This document shows, in pieces, positions 1 through 7,168 of a stretch of 7,168 nt of DNA (positions within the stretch are counted from its first letter, which is position 1; each line of letters begins with the position of its first letter). Both the position numbers and the translations under genes were made by a program. The stretch covers positions 1 to 7,168 of the forward strand of contig JALSIO010000007.1 of the NCBI GenBank assembly GCA_026989995.1, given 5' to 3'. The notes beneath the pieces are model-generated. The model saw only the letters and a list, made by a program, of their open reading frames with translations, was not told the origin of the DNA and did no database searches. The stretch is from Myxococcales bacterium. GTDB lineage: Bacteria > Myxococcota_A > UBA9160 > JALSIO01.

Positions 1-23
1 AGGCCGGCCCGGTGGCTGGCGGC

Positions 24-32
24 GAGAAGGGG
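24..32 (+). promoter_or_regulatory. Possible ribosome binding site of dnaJ
   Basis: The purine-rich stretch GAGAAGGGG lies two bases before the GTG start codon at 35. It is an imperfect Shine-Dalgarno match (AAGG core) and is closer to the start than ideal. It supports the GTG start, which the conserved DnaJ N-terminus fixes independently. The rest of bases 1-34 shows no recognisable feature, and a promoter would have to lie further upstream. Confidence 0.4.
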
Positions 33-34
33 TC

Positions 35-1156
35 GTGGAGAAGCGCGACTACTACGAAGTGCTCGGTGTCCCCCGCGACTGCGACGCGGACACCCTCAAG
101 CGCGCCTACCGAAAGCTCGCCCTCAAATACCACCCGGATCGGAACCCCGGCGACCCCGAGGCCGAGGAGCGCTTCAAGGAGGTCTCCGAGGCCTACTCCG
201 TGCTCTCGGATCCCGAGAAGCGGGCCCGCTACGACCGCATGGGGCACGCCGCCTTCGGCGCGGCCGACGGAGCCGGCTTCCACGACTTCGGCGATCTCGG
301 GCGCTTCACCGACCTGTTCAACGACCTGTTCGGAGACATCTTCGGTACCCGGGGAGGGGCCCGCCGCGGCCGCGGCCGGGCCCAGCGCGGCGCCGATCTC
401 CGCTACAACCTCGAGATCGACCTCGCCGACGTCCTCCACGGCCGCGAGGTGCGCCTCGAGATCCCGAAGATGCGCCCCTGCTCGACCTGCCAGGGCAGCG
501 GGGTCCGGCCCGGCAGTCGTCCCGAGCTCTGCGCGCGCTGCCACGGCAGCGGGCAGATGGTGTTCCAGCAGGGGTTCTTCCGGATCAGCCGTCCCTGTGA
601 CCTCTGCGGTGGGGTCGGCGAGGTGGTACGCGACCGGTGCCGGGACTGCCGCGGCAGCGGCCGCGTCGAGAGCCAGCAGACGGTGCGGGTGCGGATTCCG
701 CCGGGCGTGGATACGGGGGCGCGGCTCCGCCTCCCCGGGGAGGGCGAGGCCGGCGTGGCGGGCGGGCCGTCGGGCGACCTCTACGTCGTCATCTCGGTGC
801 GCCCGCACCCGCTCTTCGAACGGGAGGGGCCGGATCTCCACTGTGAGATCCCCGTCCCCTTCGTGACCGCCGCGCTCGGCGGTGAGATCGAAGTCCCGAC
901 CCTCGAAGGGAAGGTGACCATGCGGATCCCGGAGGGCACCCAGTCCGGGACGGAGCTCCGGTTGCGGGGGCAGGGCGTGCCCACCCTTCGGAGCCCCGCG
1001 CGCGGCGACCAGGTGGTGCACATCTTCGTGGAGGTCCCGACCCGCCTCACCGAACACCAGCGAAAGCTCCTCGAGGAGTTCGGACGCGCCACCGGCACGG
1101 ACGTCTCGCCCCGCCACCGGAGCTTCCTCGAGAAGCTCAAGGACCTCTTCGGCTAG
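35..1156 (+). CDS. dnaJ: Chaperone protein DnaJ (type I Hsp40)
   Basis: This is the cytosolic Hsp40 co-chaperone that delivers unfolded clients to DnaK and stimulates DnaK ATP hydrolysis. The 373 residues match the usual length (E. coli about 376) and all type I domains are present in order. The J domain (about 4-70) carries the HPD tripeptide at 33-35, which contacts DnaK. A Gly/Phe region (about 72-110) ends in a DLFGDIFG motif. The zinc-finger domain has four CxxCxGxG repeats with Cys pairs at 149/152, 166/169, 188/191 and 202/205. Two C-terminal beta domains (about 212-340) include [23 protein letters not shown] and [13 protein letters not shown] signatures, followed by a dimerisation tail. 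The GTG start at 35 gives the canonical N-terminus [10 protein letters not shown]; the frame stays open upstream but nothing there resembles DnaJ. The stop lies four bases before the next gene, suggesting co-transcription. dnaK or grpE would be expected upstream but is outside the window. The Gly/Phe segment is relatively glycine-poor and leads into a basic Arg/Gly linker (about 105-119). Confidence 0.97.
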   Translation: MEKRDYYEVLGVPRDCDADTLKRAYRKLALKYHPDRNPGDPEAEERFKEVSEAYSVLSDPEKRARYDRMGHAAFGAADGAGFHDFGDLGRFTDLFNDLFGDIFGTRGGARRGRGRAQRGADLRYNLEIDLADVLHGREVRLEIPKMRPCSTCQGSGVRPGSRPELCARCHGSGQMVFQQGFFRISRPCDLCGGVGEVVRDRCRDCRGSGRVESQQTVRVRIPPGVDTGARLRLPGEGEAGVAGGPSGDLYVVISVRPHPLFEREGPDLHCEIPVPFVTAALGGEIEVPTLEGKVTMRIPEGTQSGTELRLRGQGVPTLRSPARGDQVVHIFVEVPTRLTEHQRKLLEEFGRATGTDVSPRHRSFLEKLKDLFG

Positions 1157-1160
1157 GGGG

Positions 1161-3236
1161 ATGCGGGCCGCCGCGGCCGTGCGCCTGCCGCTGCTCCTCG
1201 GGTTCGGCTGCCTCCTCGTCGGCAGTCTCTCCTGCGCCCTGCTTCCGGAGGTCGCGAGGCGGGAGCCGGGCTCGGCACCCCGGGCGCTCTACCACCAGGG
1301 CGAGGAGCTGCTCGAGCTCGATCCGGATGCAGCCGCCTCGCGCTTCCGCACCCTGATCCGGACCTATCCCCACCATCCGCTCGCGGCCCGCGCCGCACTC
1401 CTGCTCGCGCGCCAGGAGGACCGCGCCGGCGATCCGGACCAGGCCGTGCGGCGCCTCCGCTGGCTCCTGCGGGAGCACCCGCGCAGCGAGCTCGCCGACT
1501 CGGCGCGGCTCCTCCTCGCCGAGCTCTACCTCGAGCGGGGGATCGCGCGGAGCGCGGAGCGGGTGGCCTCGAAGCTCCGGCTCGAGAGCCTCGAGCCGTG
1601 GGAGCGGGTGCGTGCCTACCGGCTCCTGGCCGGGCTCGCGGCGGTGCGGGGCGACGGCGCCGGCCAGCTCGCCTGGCTCGCGCGGATCCGCGCGGAGACG
1701 GCGCACCCCGAGGACCTCGCGGCCGTGGGTGCGGAGATCGACCGCCTCGTGGCCGGCCTCGACGACCGCGAGCTCGCGGCCGCAGCCGAGCGGCTCGCCG
1801 GTCGGGTCCCCGAGGTGGGGATCCGCCTCGAGCTGGTGCGCCGCCGTCTCGAGGCGGGGGACGAGGAGGGGGCGCGGGTACATCTCGAGCGGCTGCGGCG
1901 GCTGCCCCTCACGGCGAAGGAGGCCGACCGGCTGCGGGCCCTCGAGGCGGGAGGCGGCACACCCGGGGCGGGCGCGCTTGCCGGAGATGGGTCCGGCGAC
2001 CGGCTCCGGCAGCTCGCCGGCCTGCGCGGGCGTGCGCCGCCCACCGCGGCGGGCGTGCGGGGGACCCTGGGCGTGGTGCTCCCCCTCACCGGCGCCTTCG
2101 CGAGCTTCGGGGAGGAGGCGCTTCGCGGGATCCTCCTCGCGACCGGGCTCGTGGGGGGCACGGGGCAGTCCGGGGTGAGGCTCCTCGTGCGGGACTCCGA
2201 GGGGGATCCGGAGCGCGCTGCGGCCGCGGTGCGCGAGCTCGGCCAGCGGGAGGAGGTGGTGGCCATCGTCGGCCCGCTCCTCGGCGACGAATCCGAGGCG
2301 GCCGCGGCCGTCGCGGACGAGCTCGGGGTGCCCCTCCTCTCGCTCACCGCCCGCGAACGGGTGGCCGCCCTCAGCCCCTTCGCCTTCCGCTTCGGCCTGA
2401 CCCCTCGCTCCGAGATCGCCGTGCTCACGGACTACGCCGTTCGCGAGCTCGGCCTCTCGCGCTTCGCGATCCTGCACCCGGCCGACGACTACGGCGAGGT
2501 CATGCAGGAGCTCTTCGCGGAGGCGGTCTCGGCGCTCGGCGGCGAGGTGGTGGACGTGGTCTCCTACGATCCCGAGGCGACCGACTTCCGGGACGCGATC
2601 CGTCGCCTCGCGGGGTACGAGGATCTCGGCCCGGGTGCCCGCGAGGCGCTGGCGCGGCGGGATGAGATGCTGCAGCGGGCCAAGCGCCTGCCGGAGGTGG
2701 AGGCGAAGGCGCTCCGCGAGGAGGCCTGGGCCATGACCGGTCCGAACGGGGAATCCCTTCCGCCCATCGTGGACTTCGAGGCGCTCTTCGTTCCCGACGT
2801 CTCCGAGAAGCTGGCGCTGCTCGCACCCCAGCTCGCCTTCTTCGAGATCACGGGCATCCGCATCCTCGCGCCCTCGGGCGCCTACGCTGCCGATCTCCTG
2901 CGCATCGCGGGGCGGCACGTGGAGGGGGCGGTATTCACCGAAGTCTTCCACCCGGAAGCCCCCGATCCCTTCGTGGCCGAGTTCGTGGCGCGCTACCGCG
3001 ATTCCTTCGGTGAGGATCCCCGCGGCCTCGCGGCGCAGGCCTTCGACGTCGCCAACCTCACCCTCGTGCAGCTCCTGCAGGCGGGTCCGGAGCGGCAGCG
3101 CCTGCGCGACGCGATCCTCGCCATGGATCCCTATCCGGGGGTTTCCGGAGTGACCGCGATGCGCACCGATGGAAACGCCGAGAAGCGGCCCTATCTCCTG
3201 GGCGTACGTCGGGGCGAGGTGGTGCTTCTCGACTGA
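1161..3236 (+). CDS. TPR plus periplasmic-binding-protein (LpoA-like/Peripla_BP_6) envelope protein
   Basis: This 691-residue protein is probably exported. Residues 1-25 form a signal peptide with Arg residues at 2 and 8 and a hydrophobic core. Cys17 and Cys25 are candidate lipid-attachment sites, but neither has an ideal lipobox (Cys25 is preceded by SLS), so lipoprotein status is uncertain. Residues about 38-290 are Ala/Leu/Arg-rich helical hairpins resembling degenerate TPRs, for example 'TLIRTYPHHPLAARAALLLA' at 64-83. From about 302 to the end lies a type I periplasmic-binding fold like that of branched-chain amino acid receptors: GVVLPLTGAFASFG at 304-317, VVAIVGPLLGDES at 366-378, and a second lobe from about 420. 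A charged helical insert at about 485-535 interrupts the second lobe. This architecture is often annotated as penicillin-binding protein activator (LpoA family) or as an ABC receptor. No permease or ATPase gene is nearby, which favours a structural or cell-wall role over transport; that is inference. The ATG lies four bases after the dnaJ stop and directly abuts a G run, so its ribosome binding site is poorly placed; GTG at 1179 is a weaker alternative because it trims the signal peptide. Confidence 0.8.
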   Translation: MRAAAAVRLPLLLGFGCLLVGSLSCALLPEVARREPGSAPRALYHQGEELLELDPDAAASRFRTLIRTYPHHPLAARAALLLARQEDRAGDPDQAVRRLRWLLREHPRSELADSARLLLAELYLERGIARSAERVASKLRLESLEPWERVRAYRLLAGLAAVRGDGAGQLAWLARIRAETAHPEDLAAVGAEIDRLVAGLDDRELAAAAERLAGRVPEVGIRLELVRRRLEAGDEEGARVHLERLRRLPLTAKEADRLRALEAGGGTPGAGALAGDGSGDRLRQLAGLRGRAPPTAAGVRGTLGVVLPLTGAFASFGEEALRGILLATGLVGGTGQSGVRLLVRDSEGDPERAAAAVRELGQREEVVAIVGPLLGDESEAAAAVADELGVPLLSLTARERVAALSPFAFRFGLTPRSEIAVLTDYAVRELGLSRFAILHPADDYGEVMQELFAEAVSALGGEVVDVVSYDPEATDFRDAIRRLAGYEDLGPGAREALARRDEMLQRAKRLPEVEAKALREEAWAMTGPNGESLPPIVDFEALFVPDVSEKLALLAPQLAFFEITGIRILAPSGAYAADLLRIAGRHVEGAVFTEVFHPEAPDPFVAEFVARYRDSFGEDPRGLAAQAFDVANLTLVQLLQAGPERQRLRDAILAMDPYPGVSGVTAMRTDGNAEKRPYLLGVRRGEVVLLD

Positions 3237-3251
3237 GCCGAGGCCATCGGC
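3237..3251. repeat. Small inverted repeat directly after the LpoA-like gene
   Basis: GCCGA and TCGGC form a perfect 5-bp stem around a 5-base loop, starting at the base after the TGA stop. No T run follows, so an intrinsic terminator is not supported. A short stem like this can arise by chance at this GC content. It is listed because it shares the 53-bp gap with the stronger hairpin at 3270-3288. Confidence 0.3.
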
Positions 3252-3269
3252 ATTCAAGTCTCCGACGGT

Positions 3270-3288
3270 GGGCGTCGAAACGACGCCC
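3270..3288 (+). promoter_or_regulatory. Perfect inverted repeat/hairpin abutting the lon start codon
   Basis: GGGCGTCG, AAA and CGACGCCC make an exact 8-bp stem with a 3-base loop, ending one base before the lon ATG at 3290. In mRNA it would occupy the position where a Shine-Dalgarno sequence is expected, and no AGGAGG-like motif is seen in the gap. In DNA it could instead be an operator for a dimeric repressor. It is not a CIRCE element (TTAGCACTC, 9-bp spacer, GAGTGCTAA), and no U run follows, so a terminator is unlikely. The function is inferred only; the symmetry itself is certain. Confidence 0.45.
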
Positions 3289-3289
3289 G

Positions 3290-5692
<2,403 letters not shown>

Positions 5693-5710
5693 GCTAGGCC
5701 CGGGCCGGGC

Positions 5711-5726
5711 GCGCGGGATCCCGCGC
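5711..5726. repeat. 16-bp perfect palindrome between lon and thiL
   Basis: GCGCGGGATCCCGCGC reads identically on both strands and lies in the 56-bp gap 19 bases after the lon stop. As RNA it could fold as a 6-bp GC stem with a GATC loop, extendable with a small bulge using CCGG at 5705-5708 and 5726-5729. No T run follows, so it is not a classic intrinsic terminator. It could be an operator, a 3'-end stabilising hairpin for lon mRNA, or a product of the high GC content. Confidence 0.4.
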
Positions 5727-5733
5727 CGGGGTC

Positions 5734-5739
5734 TACCCT
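5734..5739 (+). promoter_or_regulatory. Possible -10 element for thiL
   Basis: TACCCT sits in one of the few A/T-containing spots of the gap, nine bases before the thiL ATG. If used as a -10 box, transcription would start almost at the ATG and give a leaderless or near-leaderless mRNA, consistent with the absence of a Shine-Dalgarno motif. No convincing -35 box is visible, because the corresponding position is inside the GC palindrome. This is weak evidence. Confidence 0.2.
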
Positions 5740-5748
5740 TGGCCCGCG

Positions 5749-6687
5749 ATGGCTCCCGCCCGGGACGAGTTCGAGCTCATCGACTGGATCGCCCGCCTCG
5801 CCGGGCGTGCCCCGCGGCCGCCGGAGGTGCGCGTCGCCATCGGCGACGATGCCGCCGTGCTCCGCCTGGCGCCGGGCGAGGAGTTCGTGGTCAGCACCGA
5901 CGCGGCCGTGGAGGGGGTGCACTTCCGCCGCGATCGCATGGCGGCCGCCACCGCAGGCCGGCGTGCGGTGGCCGCCGCACTCTCCGATCTCGCCGCGATG
6001 GGGGCGGTGCCGAGGGGGCTGCTGCTCGCCGCGGCCTCGCCCGCGGCCGGCCGGAGCTGGCTCGAGGGGATGCTCCGCGGTGCACTCGCGGCGGCGCGCC
6101 GCCACCGCTGCCCGGTGGTGGGCGGCAACCTCTCCCGGGCCGGGGAGATCTCGCTCACCTCCACGGCGGTCGGGAGCGTGCCGCGCGGCCGGGCGCTCCG
6201 TCGCGACACTGCGCGGCCCGGCGACCGGATCCTGGTCACCGGAACCCTCGGGCGAAGCGCGCTCGCGCTGCTGCGCTCCGAGCGGCGGGGAGCCCCCCTG
6301 CGCCAGGTGCCGCAGCCTCGCCTGCGGGCCGGCCGGGCGCTGCTCGGCCTGCGCGGTGCAGGCGCCTGCATCGACGTCTCCGACGGGCTCGCCGCCGACC
6401 TCGGCCACCTGCTCCGGGCCTCCGGTGTGGGCGCCCGCGTGGACCCGGCGGCCCTTCCCCGCCCCCGCGGTTTCGAGCGCGCGTGCGCCGAGCTCGGCGC
6501 GGACCCCCTCGCCCTGCTCGTGGGCGGTGGCGAGGACTTCGAGCTCCTCTTCACGCTTCGGCCGGGGGCGCCTTCCCCGGGCGTGCTCCGGCACCGGCTC
6601 GGCGTCGAGGTCACCGAGATCGGCACCATGGAGAGGCGGCCCGGCCTGCGCGGCCTTCCGGGAGAGCTCGGCTTCCGGCACTTCTAG
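5749..6687 (+). CDS. thiL: Thiamine-monophosphate kinase ThiL
   Basis: ThiL phosphorylates thiamine monophosphate with ATP to give thiamine diphosphate, the final step of cofactor synthesis, in the cytosol. The 312 residues fit the family (E. coli about 325) and the AIRS/PurM-like fold is recognisable throughout. Visible motifs are the N-terminal FELIDWIARL, the metal-binding IGDDAA at 31-36, STDAAVEGVHF at 49-59 (Asp51), LSDLAAMGA at 78-86, VVGGNLSR at 123-130, VTGTLGRSALAL at 163-174, IDVSDGLAADLGHL at 208-221 and GGGEDFELLF at 259-268. The position read here as Asn127 in GGN is Asp (GGDTTR) in E. coli as I recall it; I believe Asn also occurs in other bacterial ThiL proteins, so loss of activity is not implied. 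The gene follows lon by 56 bp on the same strand, and no other thiamine gene is in view. The ATG at 5749 gives a family-typical N-terminus but has no ribosome binding site. Confidence 0.96.
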   Translation: MAPARDEFELIDWIARLAGRAPRPPEVRVAIGDDAAVLRLAPGEEFVVSTDAAVEGVHFRRDRMAAATAGRRAVAAALSDLAAMGAVPRGLLLAAASPAAGRSWLEGMLRGALAAARRHRCPVVGGNLSRAGEISLTSTAVGSVPRGRALRRDTARPGDRILVTGTLGRSALALLRSERRGAPLRQVPQPRLRAGRALLGLRGAGACIDVSDGLAADLGHLLRASGVGARVDPAALPRPRGFERACAELGADPLALLVGGGEDFELLFTLRPGAPSPGVLRHRLGVEVTEIGTMERRPGLRGLPGELGFRHF

Positions 6688-6721
6688 CCGACGGCACGCG
6701 ACCGGCGGGGGCGGGCAGGTG

Positions 6722-6763
6722 GGCGGGCTCGCTCCGCGAGGCCACGCCGGTGCGCAGCCCGCC
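6722..6763. repeat. Inverted repeat downstream of thiL
   Basis: GGCGGGCT at 6722-6729 pairs exactly with AGCCCGCC at 6756-6763 across a 26-base spacer. A competing small hairpin, CTCGC/GCGAG at 6728-6740, overlaps the left arm. It lies 34 bases after the thiL stop and might act as a 3'-end structure, but no T tract follows. Chance pairing is quite possible at this base composition. Confidence 0.3.
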
Positions 6764-6835
6764 GGAACCCGCGGCGCAGCGCGCCGGAAGCTTGCGCCAC
6801 CTCTCCGGGCTACACCCGGTGCGGCTCCGGTTCAG

Positions 6836-6853
6836 GGCGCGTGCGCACGCGCC
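6836..6853. promoter_or_regulatory. 18-bp perfect palindrome upstream of the sensor gene
   Basis: GGCGCGTGCGCACGCGCC is fully self-complementary and ends 12 bases before the GTG start at 6866. Its length and placement in the promoter-proximal region suit an operator for a dimeric regulator. It could also fold as a stem-loop in the 5' leader. Alternating CG/TG/CA steps and the high GC content make chance symmetry more likely than usual, so the regulatory call is tentative. Confidence 0.4.
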
Positions 6854-6865
6854 GATACCGGGCCT

Positions 6866-7168
6866 GTGCGGCTGAACCTGACCTACCAGTTCATCCTCGC
6901 CTCGCTGGCGGTGGCCGGTACCTCGGTGCTCTTTCCCAGGGCGGTCGCCGCGCTCGGCTTCGCCGTCGAGCCGTGGAGCTCGATCTTCGTGGCCCTCGGC
7001 GTGGGCGGCGGCATCGGCGCCGTCGCCGCGCGTCGCTTCACGCGGAGCTTCGGCGAGCTCCTCCGCGCCACCGAGCGGATCCGCAGCGGGGACCTCCTTT
7101 CGGGCGTCGAAGCCCCCGGGCGCTCCCGCCTGCACGACGAGCTCGAGGACCTGCGCCGGGGGGTGCAG
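6866..7168 (+). CDS. Membrane-bound HAMP-domain sensor protein, N-terminal part (runs off the window)
   Basis: The first 101 codons are visible, in frame to the last base, with no stop. The translation begins (M)RLNLTYQFILASLAVAG. Residues about 6-24 form a first transmembrane helix, about 25-38 a very short extracytoplasmic loop, and about 39-56 a second glycine-rich transmembrane helix (FVALGVGGGIGAVAA). From about 57 a HAMP linker follows: FGELLRATERIRSGDLLSGV at 62-81, then the DELEDLRRG segment corresponding to the usual DE-x-x-x-L of HAMP AS2. HAMP domains relay signals to histidine kinase, cyclase, phosphatase or chemoreceptor outputs; the output domain is outside the window, so a sensor histidine kinase is only the commonest possibility. 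The GTG at 6866 was chosen because the hydrophobic segment starts right after it and no better upstream start was found. No ribosome binding site is evident. An 18-bp palindrome precedes the gene. Confidence 0.7.
   Translation, partial: MRLNLTYQFILASLAVAGTSVLFPRAVAALGFAVEPWSSIFVALGVGGGIGAVAARRFTRSFGELLRATERIRSGDLLSGVEAPGRSRLHDELEDLRRGVQ

Larger units (their letters stand above)
6688..6865. other. 178-bp non-coding gap between thiL and the HAMP sensor gene
   Basis: I find no credible gene here on either strand; the open frames that cross it are antisense or off-frame extensions without family signatures. It holds three inverted repeats. The first is an 8-bp stem at 6722-6763. The second is CCGGG with CCCGG at 6805-6819 (5-bp stem, CTACA loop). 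The third is the 18-bp palindrome at 6836-6853. The gap must also contain any promoter for the downstream sensor gene, but no clear -35/-10 pair is visible. Confidence 0.6.

Noticed and set aside
1303..1320. 18-base string AGGAGCTGCTCGAGCTCG shared with 3843-3860
   Set aside because: Both copies encode Glu-Leu-Leu-Glu-Leu in helical proteins using the favoured CTC/GAG codons, so codon bias explains the repeat.
6694..6716. Possible sigma-54 promoter beginning GGCACG
   Set aside because: The -12 TTGC-type half is missing at the required spacing.
6821..6853. Possible tRNA TPsiC arm around GGTTCA
   Set aside because: Only GGTTCA matches. No acceptor stem, anticodon arm or D arm could be assembled around it.
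6611..7135. Minus-strand open frame covering the thiL end, the gap and the sensor gene start
   Set aside because: It has no domain signature, and the plus strand over 6866-7168 encodes two hydrophobic helices and a HAMP linker, a far better coding explanation.

Overview
The window is very GC-rich, with G/C strongly favoured at third codon positions (CTC, GAG, GCG and GGC dominate). It is tightly packed with genes, all read from the plus strand. It looks like chromosomal housekeeping DNA from a high-GC Gram-negative bacterium. A Myxococcota, Desulfobacterota-like or other uncultivated deltaproteobacterial lineage seems most plausible, but this is inferred from composition, the TPR plus periplasmic-binding-protein architecture and gene content; the sequence carries no taxonomic marker such as rRNA.

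Layout from left to right: (1) a complete type I DnaJ co-chaperone (35-1156, GTG start); (2) four bases later, a large predicted exported or lipid-anchored protein with N-terminal TPR-like helices and a C-terminal Peripla_BP_6/LpoA-like domain (1161-3236); (3) a 53-bp gap with two inverted repeats, the second ending one base before the next start codon; (4) a complete Lon ATP-dependent protease (3290-5692); (5) a 56-bp gap with a 16-bp perfect palindrome; (6) thiamine-monophosphate kinase ThiL (5749-6687); (7) a 178-bp non-coding stretch with several inverted repeats, including an 18-bp perfect palindrome; (8) the first 101 codons of a two-TM HAMP-domain sensor protein that runs off the right edge (6866-7168).

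Working together: DnaJ and Lon are the folding and degradation arms of cytosolic protein quality control, and both are commonly heat-shock regulated. The envelope-type gene between them is nearly contiguous with dnaJ and so probably co-transcribed with it. ThiL performs the last step of thiamine diphosphate synthesis and has no obvious functional link to Lon. The partial HAMP gene probably starts a separate signalling unit.

I see no mobile elements, CRISPR arrays, tRNA or rRNA genes, frameshifts or pseudogenes, and no previously undescribed system. The most interesting signals are the structured gene junctions, especially the hairpin abutting the lon start codon and the 18-bp palindrome before the sensor gene.
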